In this document: positions 10,859 through 20,774 of the stretch, one piece after another
Numbering within the stretch: position 1 is the stretch's first letter
Layout: every line of letters begins with the position of its first letter
Origin: Thalassococcus arenae
Lineage (GTDB): Bacteria > Pseudomonadota > Alphaproteobacteria > Rhodobacterales > Rhodobacteraceae
Assembly: GCF_019104745.1 (NCBI RefSeq)
Contig: NZ_JAHRWL010000002.1
Span: 942,076 to 1,006,075, forward strand
DNA: 64,000 nucleotides
Reading direction: 5' to 3'
Position numbers and translations under genes: made by a program
The notes under the pieces: generated by a model
The model's input: only the letters and a program-made list of their open reading frames with translations
Databases searched by the model: none
What the model was told of the DNA's origin: nothing

Positions 10859-11586
10859 GCCACCTGCTCCCGTGCCAGCAGGGCGCGCGCCCGGCGCGCC
10901 CGGATTTCGGTCTGGGTGCGCAAAAAGACCAGCGCGATGAACAGCAGAACGAACCCCGCGATGCAGACAAGCAGCGGGAAATAGAACACGTCGGCCACGT
11001 TTTCCTCCTTGTCGAGGCTGAGCGACGCACCCTGGTGCAGGCCCTGGTTCCAGAAATTCACCGCATAGCGGCTGAGCACCGCAAAGACCGATCCGACCAG
11101 GCACAGGATGGCGGTCAGATCCGCGGCGGTGTCGTCGTTCTCGATCGCCTCCCACAGGGCCATGTAGCCCAGGTAGAACAGGAACAGGATCAGGAACGAG
11201 GTCAGCCGCGGATCCCAGGCCCACCAGGTGCCCCACATCGGCTGGCCCCAGATCGCGCCGGTGGCCAGCGCGATGACCGTCATCACCGCGCCGACAGGTG
11301 CGGCGGCGCGGGCCGCCAGCGCACTGACATGGTGGCGCCGCACGATCCAGACCAGCGAGGCGACCAGCATCATCAGCCAGGCATTGATCGCCATCAGCGC
11401 CGAGGGTACGTGCAGGTAGATGATCTTGACGGTCGAACCCTGACGGAAATCGTCGGGGGTAAAGAAAAAGCCCCAGACCAGACCGACCACCAGGCAAACC
11501 AGCGCCAGCGCCGAAATCCACGGCAGCACGCGATCCGTCGTGCGGATGAACTTCACCGGATTGGCATATTCCCAAAGCGAGGCCAT
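10855..11586 (-). CDS. ccmC: Haem ABC transporter permease CcmC
   Basis: This 243-residue membrane protein of the CcmC/CcsA family has six predicted helices. The haem-handling WWD motif is visible as WGTWWAWDPRLTS, and conserved periplasmic His occur in IIYLHVPSALM and the later loop. It attaches haem to CcmE. The start at 11586 (MASLWEYANP) is preferred to GTG 11595 because AGGG lies eight bases upstream. It is coupled to ccmD by ATGA. A 101-nt gap separates it from ccmB. Confidence 0.95.
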   Translation of the reverse strand: MASLWEYANPVKFIRTTDRVLPWISALALVCLVVGLVWGFFFTPDDFRQGSTVKIIYLHVPSALMAINAWLMMLVASLVWIVRRHHVSALAARAAAPVGAVMTVIALATGAIWGQPMWGTWWAWDPRLTSFLILFLFYLGYMALWEAIENDDTAADLTAILCLVGSVFAVLSRYAVNFWNQGLHQGASLSLDKEENVADVFYFPLLVCIAGFVLLFIALVFLRTQTEIRARRARALLAREQVA

Positions 11587-11687
11587 AAGCTGCACCCTAT
11601 TTCCATCTTTCCCGCTTACACCTCAAATCCCCGCGAGGTGCAATGTCACGCCCTGCCCTAGCGCGTCCCGGTGCCCGGGTCCGTGAC

Positions 11688-12344
11688 TTATCTCAAGTTG
11701 ATGCGCAGCACCGCCGCCGAGGCGAAAGGCAACAGCGCCATCGTGCCGAAACTGATCCCCGCCAGCATCAGCAGCGGCGTCTGCACGTCCAGCCCTTCCG
11801 CCCCGCGCCGCGCCACTTCGGCGCCGAAGATCAGCGTCGGAACATATAGCGGCAGCACCAGCAGCGACAACAGCAACCCGCCCCGCTTCAGTCCCACGGT
11901 CAGCGCCGCGCCGAAGGTGCCGATCACCGACAGCGCCGGCGTGCCGATCGCCAGAGAGGCGACAAGCCAGGGAAAGCCCGGACCCGGCAGGTTCAACAGC
12001 AGTCCCAGCACGGGCGCCACCAGCACCAGCGGCAGCGCCGTGGTCAGCCAATGCGCCAGGGCCTTGATGCTGACGATGCCCTCCATCGGCAGCGGCGCGG
12101 TGGCCAGCAGATCGAGCGAGCCATCTTCCCAGTCCAGCGCAAAGATCCGGTCCAGCGACAACAGGCAGGCCAGCAGAGCACCGATCCACAGCACGCCGGG
12201 CGCGATCCGGGTCAGCAGGCCGGTTTCCGGGCCCACGCCGAACGGCACCAGCACCGTCACGATCAGGAAGAACGCCAGCCCCAGGCCGAACCCGCCGCCC
12301 GCCCGCACCGCCAGGCGCAGGTCCCGCATCAACAGCGCGATCAC
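11688..12344 (-). CDS. ccmB: Haem exporter permease CcmB
   Basis: This 218-residue polytopic membrane protein (about six helices) partners the CcmA ATPase. The segment [20 protein letters not shown] is characteristic of CcmB. The ATG overlaps the ccmA stop by 4 bp, so the two are translated as a unit. Cytochrome c maturation needs CcmAB for CcmE recycling. Confidence 0.95.
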   Translation of the reverse strand: MIALLMRDLRLAVRAGGGFGLGLAFFLIVTVLVPFGVGPETGLLTRIAPGVLWIGALLACLLSLDRIFALDWEDGSLDLLATAPLPMEGIVSIKALAHWLTTALPLVLVAPVLGLLLNLPGPGFPWLVASLAIGTPALSVIGTFGAALTVGLKRGGLLLSLLVLPLYVPTLIFGAEVARRGAEGLDVQTPLLMLAGISFGTMALLPFASAAVLRINLR

Positions 12345-12955
12345 AGGAAGGCCTCGTCTTGGACGGATACCCGCGGTTCGGCACGATAGGGCGTGACGTC
12401 GAAGATCTCGGCCTCATCCAGCCCCAGATCGATATGGGTGGCGATCAGCGCCGATCCCCCGCCCTGCAGGTGCCGACGCACCGCGGCGGCGAACAACGCG
12501 ACCGACGCCGCGTCCAGCGACACGGTCGGTTCGTCCAGCACCCAGACCGGCCGGCCGGTGACCACCAGCCGCGCCAGCCCCAGCCGCCGCTTCTGCCCGG
12601 CGCTCAGCGTGCCGGCGAGCCGCGTTTCCAACCCCCGCAGGTCGAACCCGTCCAGCGCCTCGTCGATGCCGTCATGGACAAAGACCCGCGCCCAGAATGT
12701 CAGGTTCTCGCGCACGCTCAGCATCGCCTTCAACCCGTCGGCATGGGCGGCATAGGCGATGCGCTCGCCCGCGCCCGCGACCCGCCCGGCAAAGGCCGGC
12801 TGCAAACCCGCCACGGTACGCAGCAGCGTCGTCTTGCCCGACCCGTTCGGCCCGCGCAGCACCAGTGCGCGGCCCGCAGGCAGAGAAAAACCGATGCCCT
12901 CCAGCACCGGCACCCCGCCGCGCGACACCGCCAGATCCGTGACCGTCAATTCCAT
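12341..12955 (-). CDS. ccmA: Haem exporter ATP-binding protein CcmA
   Basis: This is a 204-residue single-domain ABC ATPase. It has Walker A GPNGSGKT (35-42), signature LSAGQKRRL (about 133), Walker B VWVLDEP and the switch His in LIATHIDLG. It energises release of haem-loaded CcmE. It is the first gene of the ccm run. A repeat copy (13005) and about 105 bp separate it from the upstream Mth938-like gene. Confidence 0.96.
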   Translation of the reverse strand: MELTVTDLAVSRGGVPVLEGIGFSLPAGRALVLRGPNGSGKTTLLRTVAGLQPAFAGRVAGAGERIAYAAHADGLKAMLSVRENLTFWARVFVHDGIDEALDGFDLRGLETRLAGTLSAGQKRRLGLARLVVTGRPVWVLDEPTVSLDAASVALFAAAVRRHLQGGGSALIATHIDLGLDEAEIFDVTPYRAEPRVSVQDEAFL

Positions 12956-13004
12956 GACCCGAGCCTTAACCCACCGGACGCGCGAGAAAAAGCGGCAAAC
13001 CCGC

Positions 13005-13034
13005 CCTGTCCTTCTTCTCTTTGAAAAATACGCC
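13005..13034 (-). repeat. 3'-end intergenic repeat, copy 2
   Basis: On the minus strand it reads GGCGTATTTTTCAAAGAGAA plus GAAGGACAGG. It is identical to copy 1 (10063-10093) except for one base of indel, and is preceded by a short GGCG/CGCC hairpin. It lies 3' of the Mth938-like gene in gene orientation. Confidence 0.8.
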
Positions 13035-13060
13035 GGCGCGACGCCGACAGGCGCGTGCGC

Positions 13061-13414
13061 TCAGACCGGCAGCGCGGCCAATGCCACCCGGCGCCCTTCG
13101 CTCAAGAGCACGTTGTAGGTCCGGCAGGCCGAGGGCGAGTTCATCGCCTCGACGCCGATCCCGACGCTTTCCAGGCTCTGGCGCAATCCGCCGGGAACAT
13201 GCGCCGTCTCGGCGCCGGTGCCCAGGAACAGCACGTCGATCTGGCCGGTCAGCCCGGTCAGCGTGTCGAGATCGTCGAACCCGCCCCAGTTCATCCGCCC
13301 GCCGGGCGTCAACAGCAGCGGGCCGGGATGCGCCTGGCCGGCAACGCGAAAGAAACCCGGTCCATAGCCGTCGACCGGCTGGGCATCGGTAAAGGCGATC
13401 TCGTTCATCCGCAT
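13061..13414 (-). CDS. Mth938/DUF498-domain protein
   Basis: This 117-residue protein of the Mth938-like family (PF04430, related to mitochondrial NDUFAF3) has the typical GxGFFRV, LLLTPGG, DVLFLGTG and SPSACRTYNVLLSEGR segments. The fold is known but no enzymatic activity is established. AGGAGG lies eight bases before the ATG at 13414. The place after secF and before ccmA is the usual one in Rhodobacteraceae (from memory), and the gene is probably cotranscribed with secDF. Confidence 0.9.
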   Translation of the reverse strand: MRMNEIAFTDAQPVDGYGPGFFRVAGQAHPGPLLLTPGGRMNWGGFDDLDTLTGLTGQIDVLFLGTGAETAHVPGGLRQSLESVGIGVEAMNSPSACRTYNVLLSEGRRVALAALPV

Positions 13415-13550
13415 GGCTGGGTCCTCCTGCGACCGGGCCGTCGTGCCGGGCGTTCAGCCCGGCGTTTTCGGATCAGACCATAGGGCGCCACGACATCTTG
13501 ACCAAGTCAAAGCGGCATTTCCGATGCAAGTTCTGCCCGCATCGCTTGGC

Positions 13551-14522
13551 TCAGGCATCCACATCCGCGAACTGCGTTCCGGCGCCACCATCTCCGGTTG
13601 TGGTCCAGTCCCGCTTGACGCCCAGCCACAGCAAAAAGGTGCTGGCCACGAAGATCGACGAATAGGTCCCGACCACCACGCCCCAGATCATCGCGAAGAC
13701 GAAGCCGCGGATCACGTCGCCGCCCAGCACGAACAGGGCGATCAGGGCCAGCAACGTGGTGACCGAGGTCATGAAGGTCCGGCTGAGAGTTTCGTTGATC
13801 GACAGGTTCAGAACCTCTTTCAGCGGGCGCGATTTGTAGCGGATCAGGTTCTCGCGCACCCGGTCGAACACCACGACGGTGTCGTTCAGCGAATAGCCGA
13901 CGATGGTCAGCAGGGCCGCGATGATCGCCAGGTCAAAGCGGATCTGAAGCTCGGAAAAGATGCCGATGGTCAGCACCACGTCATGCACCAGCGCCACCAC
14001 GGCGCCCAGGGCGAACTGCCATTCGAACCGCAGCCAGATATAGACCAGCACCGCGCCGATGGCGAGCGCGACCGCCAGCGCCGCCGTTCGGATCAATTCG
14101 CCCGACACCTTGGGGCCAACGGATTCGACCGACACGAACTGGATGTCCGGTGCCACCGTCGCCAGCGCAGCCTGCGCCGCGGTGATCAACTCCGGGGTGA
14201 CGGCCTCTTCGCCCTCCTGCGCCTGGATGCGCACCATCGCGACGTTCTGGTCCGGCCCGAAGGTCGGATCGAAGACTTCGGAAATCAGCACATCGCCCAG
14301 TTCCAGCGCGTTCAGCGCATCGCGATAGGCACCGACATCCACCGGCTGCGCGCTTTCGGTGCGGATCGTCGTGCCGCCACGAAAATCGATGCCGTAATTC
14401 AGCCCCTGGATCAGGAAGCTGCCGAAGGACAGCAGGATCAGGAAGACAGAGATGCCCAGCCACAGCTTGGGCCGCCCGAAGAAATCGAAATTCGTCTCGT
14501 CCGGAACCAGTTTCAGTCGCAT
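13551..14522 (-). CDS. secF: Protein translocase subunit SecF
   Basis: This 323-residue inner-membrane protein has six predicted helices and the periplasmic P1-type domain after helix 1 (GLNYGIDFRGGTTI). The TVVVFDRVRENL motif in the helix 4-5 region is diagnostic. With SecD and YajC it uses the proton-motive force to complete Sec export. The ATG follows the secD stop by a single base (TGA-G-ATG), so translation is coupled. Confidence 0.97.
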   Translation of the reverse strand: MRLKLVPDETNFDFFGRPKLWLGISVFLILLSFGSFLIQGLNYGIDFRGGTTIRTESAQPVDVGAYRDALNALELGDVLISEVFDPTFGPDQNVAMVRIQAQEGEEAVTPELITAAQAALATVAPDIQFVSVESVGPKVSGELIRTAALAVALAIGAVLVYIWLRFEWQFALGAVVALVHDVVLTIGIFSELQIRFDLAIIAALLTIVGYSLNDTVVVFDRVRENLIRYKSRPLKEVLNLSINETLSRTFMTSVTTLLALIALFVLGGDVIRGFVFAMIWGVVVGTYSSIFVASTFLLWLGVKRDWTTTGDGGAGTQFADVDA

Positions 14523-14523
14523 C

Positions 14524-16185
14524 TCATACCTCGATGGTTTTCGGACGGCGGCGTTCGAACCAGATCACGATCAACAGCCGCGTGACGAAGATCGCGGTAA
14601 AGACCGATGTCAGGATTCCCAGACCCAGCGTGATGGCAAAGCCGCGTACCGGGCCCGACCCCATGACGAACAGGATCGTCGCCGTGATGAACGTGGTGAT
14701 ATTGGCATCGACAATGGCCGACAGCGCCTTTTCGTAGCCCAGTTCGATCGCGCGGGCCGGACCTTTGGCGGTCTTCAATTCCTCGCGGATCCGCTCGAAG
14801 ACCAGCACGTTGGCATCCACCGCCATGCCGACGGTCAGCACGATCCCGGCGATGCCCGGCAAGGTCAGCGTGGCGCCGATCAGGCTCAGCATGCCGAACA
14901 GCAGCGCGATGTTCAGGATCAGCGCGACATTGGCGAACAGGCCGAACAGGCCGTAGCTGAGCGCCATGTAGACCAGCACCGCGACGAAGGCGACCAGCGT
15001 CGCCACCTTGCCCGCATCGATGCTGTCCTGCCCCAGTTCCGGCCCGATCGTGCGTTCCTCGAGGAATTCCAGCCCCGCCGGCAAGGCACCCGCGCGCAGC
15101 AGGATCGCCAGGTTGGTCGATTCCTCGACCGTGAAATTGCCGGTGATGATGCCCGACCCTCCGGGGATGTGGCTCTGGATCACCGGGGCCGAGATCACTT
15201 CGTCATCCAGCACGATGGCAAAGGGATTGCCGATGTTTTCGGCGGTGTAGTCGCCGAACTTGCGGCCTCCTGACGGGTTGAAACGGAAATTGACCGCCGG
15301 TCGCCCGTTCTGGTCGAAACTGGGCTGCGCATCGACCAGGTCTTCGCCGGTGACCACCGGCGCCTGTTCGAGGATGTAGAACACGCCCTCTTCGTCCAGC
15401 GACGGCAGCACCTCGTTGCCGGCGCCGGCGGGCGCGCCTGCATCGGCGGCGCGCCCGACGACGGGCTGGAATGTCAGCTGCGCCGTGGTGCCGATGATTT
15501 CCTTCAGCTCCGCCGCCGATCCGATGCCCGGCACCTGGATCAGGATGCGGTCGAAGCCCTGGCGCTGGATCGTCGGTTCGCGGGTGCCGACCTCGTCGAT
15601 GCGGCGGCGGATGATTTCCAGCGACTGGCGCATCGTGCGTTCGTCGGTGGCGGCCTTTTCGGCCTCGGACAGGGTGACGACGATGTCGCTGCCATCGGCG
15701 CGCACGTCCAGGTCCGTGGCGCCCGCGCCGGTCAGCGTGACCACCGGCCGCGCCAATCCGCGCACCAGTTCGACCGCGCGGGTCATGCCCTCGGGCTGCG
15801 AGATGCGCACGCGCAATTCGTCCGGCGGCGAAGGTTGCAGGCGGATCGTGCCGACGGTGGCGCGCTCGGGACGCAGCGCGTCGCGCACCTCGGGCCAGAA
15901 CGACTCGAGCCGGGTCTGGTAGACATCGGCCACCTTGACCTCGGCCAGCAGATGCGCGCCGCCGCGCAGATCAAGCCCCAGATTGACGAGCCTCGATGGC
16001 AGGAAAGTCGGCCACGCCGCTGATTTTTCTTGATTTTCCGGCGTGTCCGCGCCCAGTTCGATCGCCGCCATCGCGTCGTTGTGGACTTCGACACGGGTAT
16101 AGAAGGCGTTGGGAAGCGCGAGCACGAGGCCAAGGGCCACAACGCCCCAGATCAGCACGCGTTTCCAGAGATCGATCTGCAGCAT
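14524..16185 (-). CDS. secD: Protein translocase subunit SecD
   Basis: This 553-residue protein opens with a membrane helix (VLIWGVVALGLVLALPNAF) and NLGLDLRGGAHLL. A large periplasmic domain (about 70-370) and five C-terminal helices with VDANVLVFERIREEL follow. AAGGGGG precedes the ATG at 16185. The gene lies 29 bp after yajC and is immediately followed by secF. Confidence 0.97.
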   Translation of the reverse strand: MLQIDLWKRVLIWGVVALGLVLALPNAFYTRVEVHNDAMAAIELGADTPENQEKSAAWPTFLPSRLVNLGLDLRGGAHLLAEVKVADVYQTRLESFWPEVRDALRPERATVGTIRLQPSPPDELRVRISQPEGMTRAVELVRGLARPVVTLTGAGATDLDVRADGSDIVVTLSEAEKAATDERTMRQSLEIIRRRIDEVGTREPTIQRQGFDRILIQVPGIGSAAELKEIIGTTAQLTFQPVVGRAADAGAPAGAGNEVLPSLDEEGVFYILEQAPVVTGEDLVDAQPSFDQNGRPAVNFRFNPSGGRKFGDYTAENIGNPFAIVLDDEVISAPVIQSHIPGGSGIITGNFTVEESTNLAILLRAGALPAGLEFLEERTIGPELGQDSIDAGKVATLVAFVAVLVYMALSYGLFGLFANVALILNIALLFGMLSLIGATLTLPGIAGIVLTVGMAVDANVLVFERIREELKTAKGPARAIELGYEKALSAIVDANITTFITATILFVMGSGPVRGFAITLGLGILTSVFTAIFVTRLLIVIWFERRRPKTIEV

Positions 16186-16214
16186 CGGCCGCGCCCCCTT
16201 GGGAAAGGATCAGG

Positions 16215-16502
16215 TCAGGAATTGGCCGGTTCGGTCTTGGAGATCACCTGAGCGATGGTGTTCTGCACCACGCGGACCTTGACGCCTTCGGCAATTTCAA
16301 GCTCCAACTCGTTGTTTTCCTTGACCTTCACGACCTTGCCGATCATGCCGCCCTGGGTCACCACCTGGTCACCCCGGCGCAGGCCGGCCACCATCGCCTG
16401 GTGCTGTTTCATCTTTTTCTGCTGCGGACGGATCAGCAGAAAATACATGATCGCGAAGATCAGGATCAGCGGGATGAACTGGGCAAAGGCATTGCCTTCC
16501 AT
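16215..16502 (-). CDS. yajC: Preprotein translocase subunit YajC
   Basis: This 95-residue protein has a single N-terminal helix (FIPLILIFAIMYFLLI) followed by RPQQKKMKQHQAMVAGLRRGDQVVTQGG, the YajC signature. It associates with SecDF. It is the first gene of the yajC-secD-secF-ccm block, divergent from serS across 239 bp that hold no other gene. Confidence 0.96.
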   Translation of the reverse strand: MEGNAFAQFIPLILIFAIMYFLLIRPQQKKMKQHQAMVAGLRRGDQVVTQGGMIGKVVKVKENNELELEIAEGVKVRVVQNTIAQVISKTEPANS

Positions 16503-16741
16503 GGGATGCTCCTTGGTCGCTACGGCGGGGCACCCCCGCGAATTGCGCGGAACCTATGCCCGGGCGGGCCGGGATGCAAGACGAAGCGGGCGCAGCGATC
16601 CGTCCTGTTCGCCGCGATTTCGGGACGGATTGGTCCGCCTTGTCGCGGGCCGCATCAAAGCGCGGGAACGCGGCCCCTACCCCCTGCGGCGAAGATGCGT
16701 CATAAGGCGCGCGACGACTCACGACCCCAAGGGAGGATCCG

Positions 16742-18034
16742 ATGCATGACATCCGCGCCATCCGCGACAATCCGGCGGCTTTCGATGCCGTCATGTCTCG
16801 CCGGGGGCTGGATGCGGTGTCGTCGGAAATCCTGAGCCTGGACGAGGCGCGCCGCGCCGCGATCCACGCCGCGGAAACCGCGCAGGCCGATCAGAACAAG
16901 GCGTCCAAGCAGGTGGGTGCCGCCAAGGCCGGCGGCGACGAGGCCGAGTTCGAGCGCCTGCGCGCGCTGGTGGCCGAGAAAAAGGCCGAGGTGGCCGAGA
17001 TGCAGGACCGCGCCAAGGCGCTGGACGCGCAGCTGACCGACCTGCTGATGCGCCTGCCCAACCGGCTGCATGACGACGTGCCGGACGGCGCGGACGAGGC
17101 CGACAATGCCGAGATCCGCCGCTGGGGCGAGCCGCGCGCCTTCGATTTCCAGCCGAAGGAGCATTACCAGCTGGCCTGCGTGCAGGACGGGTTGGATTTC
17201 GAGACCGCCGCCAAACTGTCGGGCGCGCGCTTTGCCGTCATGTCCGGCGCCGTCGCCCGGCTGCACCGGGCGCTGGCGCAGTTCATGCTGGACACCCACA
17301 CCACCGAAAACGGCCTGACCGAGACCTGGACGCCGGTGCTGGTACGCGAAGAGATGATGCTGGGCACCGGGCAATTGCCGAAATTCGGCGACGACAGCTA
17401 TCAGACCACCAATGGCTGGTGGCTGGTGCCCACCGCCGAGGTCACGCTGACCAACATCGTCAACGGGCTGGTGGTCGAGGAAAGCTATCTGCCGCGGCGC
17501 TACGTCGCCCATACGCAGTGCTTCCGCTCCGAGGCCGGCAGCGCCGGCAAGGACACCGCCGGCATGTTGCGCCAGCACCAGTTCGAGAAGGTCGAGATGG
17601 TGTCCATCACCCATCCCGACCGGTCGATGGAGGAACACGCGCGGATGACGCGCTGCGCCGAGGACATCCTGGAACGGCTGGGCCTGCCCTATCGCACGGT
17701 GGTTCTGTGCAGCGGCGATATCGGTTTCGGTGCGATCAAGACCCATGACATCGAGGTCTGGTTGCCCGGACAGAACACCTATCGCGAGATCAGTTCCGTC
17801 TCGGTCTGCGGGGATTTCCAGGCGCGACGGATGAATGCGCGGTTCAAGCCCGCAGGCGGCGGCAAACCGGAATTCGTGCACACGCTGAACGGTTCGGGCC
17901 TGGCGGTGGGGCGCTGCCTGATCGCGGTGCTGGAGAACGGCCAGACCGAGGATGGCGGCGTGGTGCTGCCGCAGGTCCTGGCGCCCTGGCTGGGCGGCAA
18001 GACGCGGATCACGCCGGAGGGAACACTGGCATGA
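16742..18034 (+). CDS. serS: Seryl-tRNA synthetase
   Basis: This 430-residue class II synthetase begins with an N-terminal coiled-coil tRNA-binding arm (residues about 25-100, [21 protein letters not shown]). The catalytic core has motif 2 ([20 protein letters not shown]) and motif 3 ([19 protein letters not shown]). GGGAGG lies seven bases before the ATG. Its stop overlaps the start of the following membrane-protein gene (ATGA). Confidence 0.98.
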   Translation: MHDIRAIRDNPAAFDAVMSRRGLDAVSSEILSLDEARRAAIHAAETAQADQNKASKQVGAAKAGGDEAEFERLRALVAEKKAEVAEMQDRAKALDAQLTDLLMRLPNRLHDDVPDGADEADNAEIRRWGEPRAFDFQPKEHYQLACVQDGLDFETAAKLSGARFAVMSGAVARLHRALAQFMLDTHTTENGLTETWTPVLVREEMMLGTGQLPKFGDDSYQTTNGWWLVPTAEVTLTNIVNGLVVEESYLPRRYVAHTQCFRSEAGSAGKDTAGMLRQHQFEKVEMVSITHPDRSMEEHARMTRCAEDILERLGLPYRTVVLCSGDIGFGAIKTHDIEVWLPGQNTYREISSVSVCGDFQARRMNARFKPAGGGKPEFVHTLNGSGLAVGRCLIAVLENGQTEDGGVVLPQVLAPWLGGKTRITPEGTLA

Positions 18035-18732
18035 CGCGGGTCTGGGCAGCGCTGGTTCTGGCGGCGGCGCTGGCCTTTGTCGTGTCGCCGCTGCTGGCGC
18101 CCGGGTTCAACGGGTTCGAGGCCGACCAGTTCCCGGTGCCGCAGGATGCGCCGCCGGTGCAGCCGGCGGGATATGCCTTTGGCATCTGGGGATTGATCTA
18201 TGCCTGGCTGGTGGTCGGCGCGGGCTTTGGCCTGTTGCGCCGCAGCGCCGATCCGGACTGGGCCCCGATGCGCCCGCCTCTGACGCTGAGCCTGGCCGTC
18301 GGCGCCACCTGGCTGCCGATCGCGCAGGTCTCGCCCATCGCCGCCACGGTGCTGATCTGGGTGATGCTGGCCGCGGTGCTGGTCAGCCTGTTCCGCGTCG
18401 GCGACACCGACCGCTGGCTGCAACAGGCGCCGGTGGCGATCTATGCGGGCTGGCTGACGGCGGCCTCGTGCGTGGCGCTTGGCCTGCTGCTGGGCGGCTA
18501 CGGGTTGCTTGACGGCACGCCGGCGGCGCTGGTGGCGCTGGCACTGGCGTTGGGCATCGCGCTTGTGGTGCAATACCGGCTGCACCGCGCCCCGGAATAC
18601 GGCATCACGGTGATCTGGGCGCTGGTCGGCGTGATCGTGGCCAATTCCCAGCCGTTCAACGCCGCCGTGGCGGGTCTGGCCATCCTGGGCATCTTCGCGA
18701 TCCTGGCGCTGCGCGGCACCGACACGGAATGA
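18031..18732 (+). CDS. TspO/MBR-like multi-helix membrane protein
   Basis: This 233-residue protein has about seven hydrophobic segments. The early segment [17 protein letters not shown] resembles the TspO/tryptophan-rich sensory protein core (FGIWxxIY), although only a few of the usual Trp are kept later. It is predicted to lie in the inner membrane, and its ligand is unknown. Coupling to serS by a 4-bp ATGA overlap and the downstream hairpin terminator suggest a two-gene operon; a functional link to tRNA charging is not implied. Confidence 0.7.
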   Translation: MTRVWAALVLAAALAFVVSPLLAPGFNGFEADQFPVPQDAPPVQPAGYAFGIWGLIYAWLVVGAGFGLLRRSADPDWAPMRPPLTLSLAVGATWLPIAQVSPIAATVLIWVMLAAVLVSLFRVGDTDRWLQQAPVAIYAGWLTAASCVALGLLLGGYGLLDGTPAALVALALALGIALVVQYRLHRAPEYGITVIWALVGVIVANSQPFNAAVAGLAILGIFAILALRGTDTE

Positions 18733-18736
18733 CAAA

Positions 18737-18764
18737 GGGGTGTCCGGTTGCCCGGAACACCCCC
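18737..18764. terminator. Hairpin between convergent genes
   Basis: GGGTGTCCGG and CCGGAACACCC pair around TTG with one bulged base and are followed by CCCGTTT. It sits between serS/tspO-like (+) and the EF-hand gene (-). Confidence 0.6.
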
Positions 18765-18792
18765 CGTTTCCCGTGCCTTTGTCGCTTCGGGA

Positions 18793-19023
18793 TCAGCCTG
18801 CGATCAGGCCGGCCGACACTGCGGCGGCCAGTTCTTCGGCGTTGATGGCGCCATCGGCATCGGCGTCGATCTCGGCGAAGGTTTCTTCGGTCAGGTCGGG
18901 ATAGCTGACCAGCATTTCTTCCATCGAAAAGACGCCGTCGCCATTGCTGTCGGCCACTTCGGCATGGGCAGCAAATCCGGTCACCGACAGCGCGGCAACG
19001 AGGGCAATCACGGTGGACTTCAT
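18793..19023 (-). CDS. Secreted EF-hand protein
   Basis: This 76-residue protein starts at ATG 19023 with GGAG ten bases upstream. Residues 1-22 are a signal peptide (ALVAALSVTGFAAHA). The mature part is essentially two EF-hand loops, DSNGDGVFSMEE and DADADGAINAEE, with acidic residues at the calcium-coordinating positions. It is predicted to be a periplasmic or extracellular calcium-binding peptide. It stands alone, with no partner evident in its neighbours. Confidence 0.85.
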   Translation of the reverse strand: MKSTVIALVAALSVTGFAAHAEVADSNGDGVFSMEEMLVSYPDLTEETFAEIDADADGAINAEELAAAVSAGLIAG

Positions 19024-19242
19024 TTGGTGTCTACTCCAAGGCGGATCATGTCCGCGAAACAACGGCTTGGTGCCGTCGCGTGTTCATGTAGCAAGGCCAT
19101 ATCCGCCCGCAAGACCCTGAAATATTTGCGTGAACGGGGATCGGCAAAGGCGCGCCGATGCAGGCCGAAACCGCGCATTCATGGGCGGCACAGCGCCGGT
19201 GTCCCAAGCGTCGCGCGCCCGCCGCGGACACGTGCGCCGGGG

Positions 19243-20706
19243 TCAGTCCTTCTTGGATTGCAGCTTGCCCAGATGTTTGCCGAGCGCACCCGGGCGCTTT
19301 TTCTTGCGGCCCTTGAACGGGTTCTGGTCGCCCTGGCCGCGCATCGTCAGGCGGATCGGCGTGCCGGGCATGTCGAAATCCTCGCGCAGACCGTTGACCA
19401 GGTAGCGCGAATAGCTTTCGGGCAGCTTGTCGGGATGGCTGCACATCACCACGAAGCCCGGCGGGCGCGTCTTGGCCTGGGTCATGTAGCGCAGCTTGAT
19501 CCGCTTGCCCTGTGGCGCCGGCGGCGGATGGCGCTGCACCATTCCGTCGAGCCAGCGGTTGAGCTGTCCGGTCGAGACGCGGCGGTTCCAGACCTCGTGG
19601 GCCTTCATCACCGCCTCCTGCAGCTTGTCGAGCCCGCGCCCGGTGCGGGCCGAGATCGTCACCAGCGGCGCGCCGCGCAGTTGCGGCAGCACCTTTTCGA
19701 AGGTTTCGCGCAGGTCGCGGATCTTGGCGTTCTTGTCGTCCTCGACATCCCACTTGTTGACCGCCACGACCACGGCGCGGCCCTCGCGTTCGGCCAGATC
19801 GGCGATCTTGAGATCCTGCACCTCGAAGGGGATGGCCGCATCCAGCAGCACGATCACCACCTCGGCGAACTTGACCGCGCGGATGCCGTCGCTGACCGAC
19901 AGTTTTTCCAGTTTTTCCTGGACCTTGGCGCGCTTGCGCATGCCGGCGGTGTCGAAGATGCGCACCGGCACCCCGCCCCAGTCGAGCTGGACCGAAATCG
20001 CGTCGCGGGTGATGCCGGCCTCGGGGCCGGTCAGCATCCGGTCTTCGCCCAGGATGGCGTTGACCAGGGTCGACTTGCCCGCGTTGGGCCGGCCCACAAC
20101 GGCGATCTGCAGCGGCTTGTCGCGCGTGATCGGGCGCGGGCCGTCGTCCTCGTCGCCCTCTTCGACGCTGATTTCCACCTCGGGGGCCTCTTCGGCGGCG
20201 CGGGCGGCATAATCCTCGGCCAATGGCGCCAGGGCGGCATAGAGCTCGCCCATGCCTTCGCCATGTTCGGCCGAGATGCGCACCGGCTCGCCCAGCCCCA
20301 GCGAGAAGGCTTCGAGCGTGCCGCTTTCGCCCGCCCGTCCCTCGGCCTTGTTGGCGGCCAGGATCACGTGCTTGGCGCGGCGGCGCAGGATCTCGGCGAA
20401 AACCTCGTCCGAGGCGGTGATCCCGGCTCGGGCATCGACGATGAAGAGGCAGATATCGGCCATGTCGACGGCGCGTTCGGTCAAGCGCCGCATCCGCGCC
20501 GGCAGGCTGTCGTCGGTAGCCTCTTCCAGCCCCGCGGTGTCGATCACGGTAAAGCGCAGATCGCCCAGCCGGGCCTCGCCCTCGCGCAGGTCGCGGGTGA
20601 CGCCGGGCTGGTCGTCGACCAGAGCCAGCCGCTTGCCCACCAGCCGGTTGAACAGCGTGGACTTGCCCACGTTGGGGCGCCCCACAAGGGCAAGCGAGAA
20701 GGTCAT
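19243..20706 (-). CDS. der: Ribosome-assembly GTPase Der (EngA)
   Basis: This 487-residue protein has two tandem G domains and a KH-like C-terminal domain. The P-loops are GRPNVGKST (residues about 8-16) and GRPNAGKST (about 212), with DTAGLEE and DTAGMRKR switch II motifs and NKxD motifs in both halves. It acts in 50S subunit biogenesis. It lies 69 bp downstream of bamB in the same direction, as in the E. coli yfgM-bamB-der order. Confidence 0.97.
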   Translation of the reverse strand: MTFSLALVGRPNVGKSTLFNRLVGKRLALVDDQPGVTRDLREGEARLGDLRFTVIDTAGLEEATDDSLPARMRRLTERAVDMADICLFIVDARAGITASDEVFAEILRRRAKHVILAANKAEGRAGESGTLEAFSLGLGEPVRISAEHGEGMGELYAALAPLAEDYAARAAEEAPEVEISVEEGDEDDGPRPITRDKPLQIAVVGRPNAGKSTLVNAILGEDRMLTGPEAGITRDAISVQLDWGGVPVRIFDTAGMRKRAKVQEKLEKLSVSDGIRAVKFAEVVIVLLDAAIPFEVQDLKIADLAEREGRAVVVAVNKWDVEDDKNAKIRDLRETFEKVLPQLRGAPLVTISARTGRGLDKLQEAVMKAHEVWNRRVSTGQLNRWLDGMVQRHPPPAPQGKRIKLRYMTQAKTRPPGFVVMCSHPDKLPESYSRYLVNGLREDFDMPGTPIRLTMRGQGDQNPFKGRKKKRPGALGKHLGKLQSKKD

Positions 20707-20774
20707 CGGTTACTCCGGTTCAGCGAAGCCCGCCCTCTAGCGAAGCCCACAGGCAAAGTCCAGCGCGGCGGTGC